From Chrysoperla carnea (taxonomy: Eukaryota; Arthropoda; Insecta; Neuroptera; Chrysopidae), in NCBI RefSeq assembly GCF_905475395.1, contig NC_058339.1, positions 93,630,520 through 93,694,519 of the forward strand: a stretch of DNA of 64,000 bases, given 5' to 3'. The notes beneath the pieces are model-generated. The model made no database searches. It saw only the letters and a list, made by a program, of their open reading frames with translations, and was not told the origin of the DNA. A program made the position numbers and the translations under genes. Shown one piece after another: positions 51,901 to 61,021 of the stretch. The stretch's first letter is position 1. Each line of letters begins with the position of its first letter.

Positions 51901-54900
51901 CACATATGTAGCTAAATTACAATGTAGCTGATATTACATTATAGTAGCAACGAAACATTCAACACTCACAGGATACGATCTAATATTTACTACACTTCAT
52001 ATTTTGAAGCCAGTGCTTCTCAGAATGTTTGTTCTAAGTCCATGCCACACAAAAATCAGTAATTTGAAAGTGATATCAGTGATATCACATTCAACATTGT
52101 GCCAATCAATTTTATAGTGATTCAAATGAGAACCTTATTGAATTAAAACGCAAATAATGAAATTTATAAAATTTAAAAAGCCCTTGCGAAATTTTTCGGG
52201 TACTAAACCCTTAACACGCACTTGAAACGTATTTAAGAACACTCACCATTAAATTATCTTTAAAAAAAAAAAAATTTTAATCGCACAGACAGGCATAGCG
52301 TTCAAACTTATAACACCCCTTTTGGAGCAAATTTGTGTGCAACTTTTTTGGATTTTTGTTTTTGATAACGAACCCATTACTCATGGTCACGAAATGTGTC
52401 CCTCAAAAAAGTTTTTTTCCAAATAGGGGGACTGACTGAACAAGAAAAACCTGGGAAGTAGCTCTTGAGAATTGAATACATTTGAGACATACAATAAAGT
52501 TATTATAAAAAATAAATTATTTTAACATAAAATAAAGCAAAACTTGAATAAAGGAGCAGTGCAATAGTTTGAGAACATCTGATTTGGCAAACACAGAGAT
52601 TGTCTTTAAAACTCTGGAGAATATAACTGGCCCAAATCAATTTATTCTTCCTCAAACATAGCACAAACACACACATCAATCGAATTCAATTCGAATTTAG
52701 TTCGGTTTTTATATTTTTATAATATTCGACTTGTGTAGGAACGTTTATGCGCTATGCTATAGCTAGCAGCTGGCTACTATCTATCCACATGGACCCATAT
52801 GAATGAACGGAACCGTCATGGCATATGGGTTCGTATAATTAAAGCATTAATTTAGAAAAATTTAGATGAGAAATGTGAGATGTTTATTTATCCTCAAATA
52901 TTCAACTATTTTTTAAAAAGGAATTTTTATATTTTTTTGTTGATTTGGGTCACTTAAACAAAGTAGGTTCTCAAAAAGTTCCAACATTCATTTACAAATA
53001 TTTTATAAATTTTTCATGAGTCCGTGACAGTAAAACTGAACTTACAGGGATTTCGAAATTTCGCATATTAATCAATGCTATTTAACGATAGATACAATAT
53101 GGACAAGGTGTGCCAGGGTTTATACTGGTAGAAATATTTTTTATATTTTAATAATTACAAGTATTTTGAACTTACATGGATATTAATTTGTAATAGACCA
53201 TTTTATTGCAACTTTTAACTCCTTTCAGTTTTTTACTGGTTCGTTTTGAATTCTATATTCGAAATATCTCGGTGTGATAGCTCAAAATTTGACCAAAATA
53301 TCTGTCACATCAGTTTGCCCATCATGGATGGCAATAAATATTTAATTTTGAAAGTTTTTTTAAATTTTTGAAGTATAATACATTTAGGTACATTTTTGAT
53401 AGCCAACATTTCTTTCATTTTTTATTGTAATAACTATAAAAGAAAATGATATTTATCATTTAAACTTTCATACAAAAGAAAATGTCATTGAATAAAATTA
53501 AAAGAGAATAGAATTTTTATGAGATACGATCAAATTATCATCCATTTAGCCAAATATAATATTTTAGCCACAAAAAAACTATACAACATACTGGTACTGT
53601 ACATATATAGTGTACTTCCACAATCATACAAATACTTTCAATATATTTTTTTATTTACTAAATACGACTTATATTAAACTAATAAAAGTACACAAACAGG
53701 CCCGATAATTTCTGAATTTAATATTTTTTGCTTACACCTTATCTCAAAATTTTAGAATGACTTGAATAAAAATCATTTTTTAAAACTGTAGATTGATTGA
53801 AAAAATCTGAAAATTTCATAATTCGTAAATAGATAAAGTTATATGAAGATAGAAAAAAAGTTCAACCACATTTACCATTTGGAAAATAAAAATTATTCAT
53901 GTTTAAAATCGAGCTTGAGGAAAATGCTTATAACGTGAGTGCTGAAGGGCTAAGATCACATAACTTGAAGCTTGTGAAGCTTGTAATTAGATTGAAATCT
54001 CTGACCATACTAAAACCGTACACGTAATCATTGTCATGATGCGCCTGACTCTCAACATCAACATTTTTTTTTTCTTTTTCTAATAAAAAAAGATGAATTT
54101 TTTCTAATATCTATTTATTTTTTAAATAAATTGTTTTTTCCTTAAAATATGATTACAGCAATTTTTCTAAATAAAAATAGTTAATAATCTTATTTCATTT
54201 CCTCGAAAATTTATTACACAAATATACGTCCAAAATTGATGAAACGCCAAAAAAAAATGTATCAAAAAATTATTTAGACTTCCTCATACAACGTACAGAA
54301 TGTAACAGGAACAGTGAAAATCCACTCAGTGAATAACACTATTTAATTATTTTTTCAACAGTTTTTTTATTTAATTTGCAGATACAATAAAAATCGTGTT
54401 GGCAGTGCCACTGGTTTATCTGGTCTCCAATTATTAGCAGTGACCGTCAAACAGCTCTTCAAACCATATCAATTATTATTATTTCCAATAACAATGTTTA
54501 TTGGAATACAAATTGCATTTTTATCGGCTGACTTTAATGCGGTAAGTTCAAAACACAACTTATACCCTTCTCAAACAGATTACGTCTAATGTAAGTGACG
54601 CCAAAGATGTTTTACTAAACAGTTCTGTAAACAACGCCATTTTATGGATCTTGCAAATTGTAATAATACCATCATGGTAATAAACGCCATGCATTTCTTA
54701 CCGTGTAGCTCTTGTAAATGTAAAGGAAGTCAACTGTATTCTCACACTTAAATTGTTTATCCCATATTTCATAAACTTCTGACCAAAACTAAAATAAAAG
54801 ATTAATCAGTTTTTTATCGTCTGTCAGCCGGTCTGCTTGAGTATTTTGACATATTAAAAAAAATTTAATCATGTTTAATCGATAAGAAGACCATAAAAGT

Positions 54901-57900
54901 TTTTCTTAAAAATGATTACTTTTATTTTCAATCGAGCAAAAAGTAAAGACAAAAAATAATACAAGCGTGAGTCGATGTGAGTACTTACACATCGAGGGTT
55001 CCATACAAGTTATAAGTGGATTGACAGTAAATTTTTTTTTTGAACTATTGTAAATAGAATAAATTTATTGATTTTTATCAAATTGATTTTTTAAATAATC
55101 TCGAAAAGTATTCCTCAGATCGAAATTTGGTGAAAGCTTGTTCATTCGTCTTGATACGCTTAATTCAGTAATCTTCTACATTTCTACAATAACAGAGTGA
55201 TCAGAGGAGGAATGTGTAATAATATTCCTTATATGTTTTTCAAATATGTATACAGACACTTAATGCACTAATAAAAGCCCATTTTACACCATTTTGTTAC
55301 GGAATCCTAATTTTAAATGTAGTTAGATATCTACATTCGTTGTTTGAACAATCATCAAACCTTCCTTTCAAATCCAAAGTTGAAGGGAAATGTATTTATG
55401 TAAGGGAATTGCGATGTCGCTTGATTTTTATATTTATATATCGACCCACTATATAGGCAACCCGCAACGGAAAGAGAAACTTGTAACTTAGAAAGCATCA
55501 AAGACATCGAAAAATATATGGAAAAAGTTTTTTTCATATATATATATGAATTGAATGATTTTTTATTACGTGAGTACACGGAGAAAAACTTCTAGTTAAA
55601 ATACGGAAGTCGTTTTATTGAAGAATTATAAATTTACCCTCAGTTAAAAGTACAACAAGAATTAAAACTACTAATAATAGAATCAATTGATTAAATATTC
55701 CGTATATAATGATTTTCTTTTTTGAAAAAATTTTTAAACCAAAATTGTCCAGCTTTAAAAAAGAAAATTTCTTATATTAAAAGAGTTCAGCGTTTCCAAA
55801 AAAAATGATCAATGAGGAAATGGAATGTTTCCCTATATTGACCCAATTTTTTGTCAGTTTTTACTCGATTCCCAGAGAAAAATCTCTCCGTGTTTCTAAT
55901 ATTGACAAAGAATTGGTTGCTCCTTTTTTTTGTTTCATAATCCCTAAAGCATCATTCTTTTTAATGGTTAACTTTATATCCATTTTCGATTTTTAAGTTT
56001 TTTTCCCTTCAGGTCTCTTTACCAAAATTGGTTTTTTAATAAATTTAAAAACATTTAAAAATTAAATTAATTTTTAAAATACTTTGACATGAAAATTGAT
56101 TCTCTGCTTGAAAACCAATTATTAAAGAGAGAAAATATATAAGAGAAAGTATTCTGGAGCTACCAATATTGAAAAAAGGAAAGATGTCGTGGGATACCTG
56201 GCAGGAACTATGTTCGTATCGTTTCTTCGTATATTATAAATGTAGCGCCTACTTTTTTAATAAATAAGACATACTGAAGAGGGGCAAGATGCCCGCCTCG
56301 TAGCCTCGGTTAAACAATAGTCATTACCCAGCACTGTAGGGTTTAAAATGAGGGATAGATCATGGAATTTGATAAAAGAATAAGAATAGTGTCGCGTAGA
56401 CAGGAAAAACAGAATAGAGAAATGAATAGATAAGATTGAAACGAGTTGCAATTTTACGATCTTAGTATTAATTCTCTCTTTCTGCAGGATTTTCCATGCA
56501 ATGACAAACATCTAATTGAGTATGCCAAATGCACGTATTAAATATTTATCGCACAGAAAACAGTGCATGATCAGATTACTTGAATAAAGATACATAAATT
56601 TAACTTATCCAGGTTGCAGGTTGTAGGTTGCAGGTACCTGTGCTATAGTCAAGTGTTTATTTGATATCATATCATCCATATTACATTTTTTATTTTTTAC
56701 ATGGAAATCTACTTGATTTTTCATCACAATTTTCTTATTATAGCCGGTGAACGATGAATACATATAATACATAACACACAAATATAATTTAATATAGTTT
56801 TTATAAATAAATGCATTTTCCTTAGACATGGATGATGGCATCATATTAGATAAGTGATGCTACCTACACAATTTACACATTTACTTTTCACAAACAATGT
56901 GATCTATGAAAATCTATTCTCACTTATTTTCTTTTAAAATCTATCTGTGAAGTTCAGAAAGCTTCCTAAATTTTCTGTTACATATTTTCCAAATACTAAA
57001 ATCGCGACTACTATACAAAATCACGCTCTAAAAAGTATGAAACAGGACAATATTCTCATCTAAAACTGTTATGATCGTTCCGTGGAAAGCTTCTTAATCT
57101 TAGAGGTCTCTTGGCGGTATTGACGGAACACCTGTCTCCATCGGGAGTCAGATATATACGTGGATAATTCTATTGTAACTATGTGGTTCTCAATTTTTTT
57201 TTTCGAAGAAACATTTCTTGGTATTTTTTACAAATTTTACAAAGTAACTATAAGTTTACCCATTTAGAGTGTTCAGTGATAAATCATCCAATACTGCTGT
57301 AAATTTGATGGCAGTAACAGAATTAGGGAAGATCAAGTATTTTATATTTTGCCAGTGTTATGTGGTAGTGTTTTGTATTAGGTCTGGCGCCAAGCGGGTC
57401 GTTCGATAACCATTTCTAAACAGTAGGAAGATTAAGTTGTAAAACAATTCTCAAACGATATTTTCTCTTTTTTCCTAATAGTCGAGTAATTCTTTTTCTT
57501 AGAAAAGATCATGTTGTCTTGGCATTTCCTCAAGCTGAACAATCAATGAAAAATTTTGCCAGCTATACAAATATTCATGAAAGAAAAGTTGATAGACATA
57601 AGCTTTGCAACCGTTCCAACCGTTCTGAAATAACTGTCAAATACTACGGCAGACACTGGTTCGTGTTATGTGATAAACTATTTTCACTCCTTGCCTACAT
57701 AAATTTTGTATGACATGGAAAATTCATGTTTTTCTTTTGAAGATAGTTTTTACTTGTCAACATATTTGTAATCATACCAAACATATTTATAAATAATATC
57801 TTAGTGATATACAGGGTGGAACATTTTAAACTATATTTAGGTATCATGTTCTGACATCAAATTGGATCCATATCTCTTACCTTTTAGAATCTAAATTAAA

Positions 57901-58726
57901 CAACTCCGAGATATAGATCCAATTTGATGTCAGAACATGATATCCAAATAGTTCCACCCTGTATACCATATGAAAAAAATTTCTACTTAAACTTTTCAGA
58001 AATAAATTTCAATAATTGGTCTTTCTTTTGCTCCGTTCCAGTCGTTCGTGTCATGCGGTTGGGGTATCAGTAATATTGGATTCGTAATGATGTTGTATGG
58101 AATCTCAAATGCTGTAGCAGCCACTTGCACGGGTGCTTGTACGAAGATGATTGGACGTGGTCCAATGATTGCCATTGGTACAACAATTCATGTGTCCATT
58201 TTGGTTACATTAGCAATCTGGAAGCCACATCCAACCGATAGACTGATATTCTTTATCGTTGCTACATGTTGGGGCGTTGGTGATGCAATTCTATTGATTA
58301 CAATTAATGGTAAGTGACCTACAGAATATTTGATCATTATTTTTCGAAACATTCGAGATGTATACTCTTTGAAACCATATTCGGTTTAAAACAAAAAATT
58401 TTTGTTTATTTGTTACAGCTTTAAGTGGAATTTTATATCCAGGAAACGAAGAAGCTTCCTATAGTAACTTCCGTTTTTGGGAATCGGTTGGAAGTGTTTC
58501 CGGTTACTTGTTAAGTGCATATTTATGTACTTCCATTAAAATATATTTAATAATGGGTTTATTATTTATTGGCATTGTTGGCTACACAATTGTTGAATAT
58601 TGTGAACAAAAATGTCAGGCAGCCAAAACTGCAACAATACAAATAACCAGTGATAATAAAATATTTGAACTTGTTCCAACAAATATTACTACAAGCAATA
58701 ATACAACGGATGATATTGTCGAATAA
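42570..58726 (+). CDS. unc-93: UNC-93-like membrane protein, complete CDS of six exons
   Basis: Joined exons 42570-42907, 45311-45597, 45842-46079, 54382-54541, 58042-58309 and 58419-58726 give 1599 nt, 532 residues plus TAA. Splice phases agree at all five GT..AG junctions. The start ATG has a good context (cacaaaATGG). The protein has a polar Q/N-rich N-terminus (about residues 22-31), then multiple hydrophobic segments typical of the UNC-93 branch of the major facilitator fold. Recognisable stretches include GITNLQSSINANGALGTYTL (74-93), the W-x-G-C-K-W start of exon 2, and ADFNA/SFVSCGWGISNIGF across the exon 4/5 junction. A probable extracytosolic loop (about 210-250) has two N-glycosylation sequons (N219, N224) and a C237/C242 pair. 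Family knowledge: C. elegans UNC-93 regulates a two-pore K+ channel and vertebrate UNC93B1 traffics Toll-like receptors; the substrate and partner of insect UNC-93-like proteins are unclear. Length matches insect homologues. Family assignment is sure, exact function is not. Confidence 0.93.
42970..43125 (-). repeat. Rep-B fragment in intron 1
   Basis: GTTTTAGTTTCCTAAGTAAC and CAACCAGCAAACAAATTATA match the full Rep-B copies at 11.85 and 18.8 kb. It starts about 60 bp after the exon 1 donor. Confidence 0.7.
43385..43475 (-). repeat. Fragment of the 316-bp repeat family
   Basis: AAATTTGGCCATAAATTTG and CTAATTTTGGGTCAAAC are the reverse complement of parts of the 21 kb tandem unit. Confidence 0.55.
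43928..44483. mobile_element. Segment with inverted GTACAGAGTGG termini enclosing a reverse-transcriptase fragment
   Basis: The left end GTACAGAGTGGTC and right end GGTCCACTCTGTAC are inverted copies; the same terminus occurs at 35,311. The interior is the degraded LINE reverse-transcriptase piece on the minus strand. It lies in intron 1 of the UNC-93-like gene. Confidence 0.55.
44021..44450 (-). pseudogene. Non-LTR retrotransposon reverse-transcriptase fragment (decayed)
   Basis: Minus-strand reading gives VKFLGIFLDKNLVFKCHVNH and SKITSNIYLLWSL, then, after a frameshift near 44,210, VEPFLRYGIIVWGN and LFKMQKK. This is the thumb/post-catalytic part of insect LINE reverse transcriptases (Jockey/CR1-like group), in the usual order K-F-L-G-I, Y-L-L, L-x-Y-G-I-x-x-W-G-N, L-Q-K-K. 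The catalytic YxDD part and the endonuclease are absent and the frame is broken, so it is not functional. Confidence 0.75.
44552..44590. repeat. (ATTAC)n microsatellite
   Basis: About seven consecutive ATTAC pentamers in intron 1 of the UNC-93-like gene. Confidence 0.9.
45311..45597 (+). CDS. unc-93: UNC-93-like exon 2
   Basis: The acceptor follows a strong pyrimidine tract (ctttttccag). The exon codes residues 113-208, from WFGCKWT through the glycine-rich AVGFGGGPLWCAKCTYL segment to WGNLISSA. The donor GCAG|GTATGT leaves one base (G) of the next codon. Reading further upstream in this frame (to 45237) is intron, because the phase only works from 45311. Confidence 0.92.
45615..45735 (+). 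repeat. Rep-J copy in intron 2 of the UNC-93-like gene
   Basis: TTTAACCCCCGAACCATAAA, a (GTCT)n-like run and GGATCGTAGGGCCTAAACGG are shared with copies at 40.7 and 50.9 kb. It begins about 18 bp after the exon 2 donor and makes up half of the 244-bp intron. Confidence 0.7.
45842..46079 (+). CDS. unc-93: UNC-93-like exon 3
   Basis: The acceptor is tttgatttcag and the split codon G+TA gives Val209. The exon codes the variable loop with two NxT/S sequons (N219, N224) and C237/C242, followed by a transmembrane helix (IFLGCMIMASLLTAFGV). The donor AAAAG|GTGAGT leaves AG for the next codon. Confidence 0.9.
47782..48060 (+). CDS. Unidentified reading frame of 92 codons inside intron 3
   Basis: I do not recognise the product. 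The C-terminal two-thirds has a balanced, less AT-biased composition (TETVTCSLRVGPGSD, NFRGFYQVLRKDCGLG, LGPRSLRNMFKKE), unlike the Lys/Asn/Phe-rich chance frames elsewhere. It could be a remnant of a mobile-element protein or chance. No splice sites, promoter or family motif can be assigned. The hydrophobic first 25 residues are probably not real. Confidence 0.15.
   Translation: MNKFLVQCRYLNVIIYNIIIFTYHMTSHQINNLYPVTETVTCSLRVGPGSDVDNQFKTAINFRGFYQVLRKDCGLGNPLGPRSLRNMFKKEM
49355..49925. mobile_element. Foldback element with arms of about 130-150 bp in intron 3
   Basis: Left arm AAAAAAACTTTGGTTTTTTA ... TTTAGAGCATTTTCTTACAT ... CATACAAATAGAGCCTAGTT. The right arm (49,795-49,925) is its reverse complement, ending CAAAAACCAAAGTTTTTTTA. 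The left arm carries an internal duplicate of the GAGCATTTT.TTACATTT block. Confidence 0.7.
50877..51130 (+). repeat. Rep-J copy in intron 3
   Basis: AACCCTCGAACTAAAAAAAG, AGTGTTATAAGTTTGGCCGC and AGTGCGAGTTTAGGGTCCGT align to the family in the same order as the other copies. Confidence 0.7.
52190..52345 (-). repeat. Rep-J copy, reversed and deleted
   Basis: AACACGCACTTGAAACGTAT and AAACTTATAACACCCCTTTT match the reverse of Rep-J; the middle part is reduced. Confidence 0.6.
53018..53235 (+). repeat. Partial copy of the 5 kb MITE (Rep-E) in intron 3
   Basis: GAGTCCGTGACAGTAAAACT, GGATTTCGAAATTTCGCATA and ACAATATGGACAAGGTGTG match the 4,995-5,416 and 32.9 kb copies. The right terminal repeat is missing. 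Confidence 0.65.
54382..54541 (+). CDS. unc-93: UNC-93-like exon 4
   Basis: This short exon lies 8.3 kb downstream of exon 3. The acceptor is ttaatttgcag; AG+A gives Arg288. It then reads RYNKNRVGSATGLSG, then QLLAVTVKQLFKPYQLLLF and a transmembrane helix ending ADFNA. It ends in phase 0 at GCG|GTAAGT. The content continues the UNC-93 family consensus exactly between the flanking exons, which is why it is accepted despite its size. Confidence 0.9.
56183..56262 (+). repeat. Rep-A fragment
   Basis: GTCGTGGGATACCTGG, GGAACTATGTTCGTATCG, TTCTTCGTATATTATAAATG, TAGCGCCTACTTTTTTA. The same order occurs at 3.65 and 13.69 kb. Confidence 0.65.
56340..56410 (+). repeat. Rep-O fragment
   Basis: GAGGGATAGATCATGGAATT, TGATAAAAGAATAAGAATAG and AGACAGGAAAAAC match the copies at 14.9 (reversed) and 40.3 kb. 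Confidence 0.55.
57808..57965. mobile_element. Foldback MITE in intron 4 of the UNC-93-like gene
   Basis: Arms of about 58-69 bp (starting TATACAGGGTGGAAC) are inverted around a spacer of roughly 31 nt; the inner parts of the arms are near-perfect complements. It is related to elements near 16.4 and 38.7 kb, which share the ATCATGTTCTGACATC core. Confidence 0.8.
58042..58309 (+). CDS. unc-93: UNC-93-like exon 5
   Basis: Acceptor gctccgttccag, phase 0. It codes residues 342-430: SFVSCGWGISNIGFVMMLYG and the following helices up to GVGDAILLITIN. The true exon begins at TCG (58042), not at the in-frame GTG or ATG codons downstream. The donor AATG|GTAAGT leaves one base for Ala431. A foldback element ends 76 bp upstream of this acceptor. 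Confidence 0.92.
58419..58726 (+). CDS. unc-93: UNC-93-like exon 6 with stop codon
   Basis: The acceptor is tatttgttacag after a 109-bp intron. It codes ALSGILYPGNEEASYSNFRF, characteristic of the family's last loop, then a final helix (LIMGLLFIGIVGYTIVEY) and a hydrophilic Asn/Thr-rich tail ending DDIVE. An AATAAA overlaps the stop codon (58722-58727). No cleaner poly(A) signal is obvious close downstream. Confidence 0.92.
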
Positions 58727-58934
58727 AATGTTCAATTTAGATAAATAATTTAATTATTTAATTGAGTATTTTTATGTCAACAGCAAACGCAGATTTAGAA
58801 AACGGCTTTGGCGTCACATGTGACTCCAAAATTTGAATCACTTTCATGATTTTTGTGAAGTTAAAAAAACTAATGATTTGAATATTTGCCAAACGTTTTG
58901 AGCTCCTCACACGTTCAGAGTTTAAACTATTTAT

Positions 58935-59285
58935 CAGAGACTCAAACCCTTTCATGTTTACAATATTCTGTATATTTTATATTGTCATATTAATCAATAA
59001 TTTTAAAGTTATTCTCTTTAACCGATTGATTAAACCATCTTTTTACTATGTAACGAAAATTGAAGTAGCTGACATCTGATGTCCGAGATTAAAACTCATC
59101 AGTGATTCAAACCCTTTTTATGTTTATAACATTCTGTATATTTATATATATTCATATTAATCAATAATTTTAAGGTTTTTCTCTTTTACCGATCGAACCA
59201 TCTCTTTATTATGTAAAAGGATTGAAGCCTATACTATTATCGTAATTCGCAACGAAAATCGAAGTGGCTGACATCTAAAATTCAA
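58935..59285. repeat. Imperfect tandem duplication, period about 165-200 bp
   Basis: The order TCAAACCCTTT, TATTAATCAATAATTTTAA, ACCGAT.GA, ACCATCT and GCTGACATCT occurs at 58,942-59,075 and again at 59,107-59,275. The second copy has a roughly 35-bp insertion. Confidence 0.7.
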
Positions 59286-59631
59286 AATTAAACCAGGCGT
59301 TATGATCTCAAAAATACTCCTAGATGGATTCTTGGCGTATAGACTCATTTTCACAGTCGGATTCATAATAAAATTCACTAGACGGTAGATATTTTTTTCC
59401 AAGCTAGGAAAATACCGGAAAAAGTAAATTGCAGTATTTAGAAAGTGTAAAAAGTAAAATAAACGGTAGCGAAAAAACAAATCATTGTTATTGAGATTTT
59501 TACTCATGTTAAAACTTTTAAAGGCCCCATCTTCCGAAGTTACTTAGAATTATAAGCAAGAAAATGATTATAATATATATTTTCTTTTTGTTGTTTGTGA
59601 AAAACATACCTTATTAAAGACCCAAACCTTG

Positions 59632-60141
59632 CTTAAGGTATTTCCAGCATGGTATCTGCAGTTCCTATGCTAAAGCTATGGTTAAAATTTTTTTCGACAT
59701 AATTTAACGAAAAATTAAATTTAAGAATTTAATAATGCTTACTATTAATTCCCAAAGTTTCAGAAATTTTGACCGTTTAAAATGGGAAATAATTATGCCA
59801 ACGTCCCAATTTCGATCAATTTACGTCAAAATTAATATCTCGAAAGTGAAAATTAATTTCTAAATTTTTTTTTTTAGAATTTTATTGTATAAACATTTTT
59901 TTCTACTTTTTCTTCAATATATAATAATATCATAAAAAATAGTTGGAGAGACCGGACATTTTACATGCTTTAAATGGGACATGACCCTCAAAATCGCGAA
60001 CTTTGTCTTTAAATATCTCGCGATCTAAACGGCCAAAAATTATGAAATTTTAGGAATTCATAAATAAAGCTATTATAAACCCGAGAAAAAAAATTCGGCC
60101 AAATCTGTCGAAAAGTGATTTCATGCTGGAACTACCTTAAT
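59632..60141. mobile_element. MITE-like element with about 20-bp terminal inverted repeats
   Basis: The left end CTTAAGGTATTTCCAGCATG is the near reverse complement of the right end CATGCTGGAACTACCTTAA. The interior has no open frame. It lies between the two genes. Confidence 0.6.
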
Positions 60142-60794
60142 GAATATTTTGCTTATATTTCATAAAATGTTTTAATATCTGTATAAATATAAATTGATAT
60201 TTTAATAAAATTAGAATAAAATCTAAAAAATTAGATAATAATAGGTTTAGCTAAGAAATAAACCTTTACTAAGTATTATTAATAATTATGTTTAGATTAA
60301 ATTGATTTTAAAAACCTAAATATTTTTATATTAAATTAATATAAATGTTTTTCCTATTTTTTTTTTTTTATATATTTATTTTCAAATATATGTTTCTCAG
60401 CTCAGTTTATTTATTACTATTTTTTTGTCCTTTTTATCCCAAATTATTTGAAATCTTCTGTAACTTTTTTTATACAGTGTGTTTATTTCAAAGGTATCCA
60501 CTCTTAATAACTCTTGACCTGATGGGATTACTGTTTTTAGTGAAAACACTTCGATTTAGAGATCGAGGGAAGTTAAAACGTGGTACCTAGAGAATTTTAG
60601 GTTTCACCCTTTCGTCTCTAGTCACTCCAACTTTAAAATTTCAAATGTTTACTTAAATAGAATTTTCACAGAAAGGCTATTTTTTAAATTTTAATAAATC
60701 TAAATAAATTTTGGACACTGAAAGTGAAGAACCAAGAACTTATCTTTAAACAAAAATGAAAATAAACATACAAGACCTATTTTTGGTAATATTT

Positions 60795-60800
60795 TTTATT
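60795..60800 (-). terminator. Poly(A) signal of the P450
   Basis: AATAAA on the minus strand, about 61 nt after the TGA, in a T/A-rich tail. It is a plausible 3' end signal for the P450 transcript. Confidence 0.5.
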
Positions 60801-60860
60801 TGGTACAATTATTTTAATAAAATTTTAAATTTGCCTACAAAATTTTTAATAAAAATACCA

Positions 60861-61021
60861 TCATAGTCGTTTACGAAACTTAACGCGCACCGGCTTAGAG
60901 GGACGAATCACTACATCTGTTTTAAGTGAAACAGTTTGTGGAGTATCGACTGGTTCTAAAATATATTCTTGGATTATTTTCGAAACAAATGATTTCATTT
61001 CTAATATAGCAAATTTTTGAC
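60861..61021 (-). CDS. CYP4: P450 exon h with stop codon
   Basis: It completes Gly393, then [20 protein letters not shown] and a basic tail ending RKRL and TGA. The length and ending are normal for CYP4. Confidence 0.92.

Larger units (their letters stand above)
46080..54381. other. Intron 3 of the UNC-93-like gene (8.3 kb)
   Basis: Largest intron of the gene. It contains the repeats listed separately, isolated ACAGGGTGG-type termini (46,734 and 49,112-49,124) and otherwise AT-rich unique-looking DNA. No further exon fits the phase or the family consensus. Confidence 0.7.
54542..58041. other. Intron 4 of the UNC-93-like gene (3.5 kb)
   Basis: It contains a Rep-A fragment (56,183-56,262), a Rep-O fragment (56,340-56,410) and the foldback MITE at 57.8 kb. 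The remaining short frames (55.8 and 57.5 kb) have no recognisable content. Confidence 0.7.
58727..60860. other. Convergent intergenic region between the UNC-93-like gene and the P450
   Basis: No coding potential seen. It holds an imperfect direct duplication (about 58,935-59,285), one inverted-repeat element (59,632-60,141) and A/T runs. The open frame at 60,345-60,590 is low-complexity Phe/Leu from T-runs and is not called. Confidence 0.6.
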
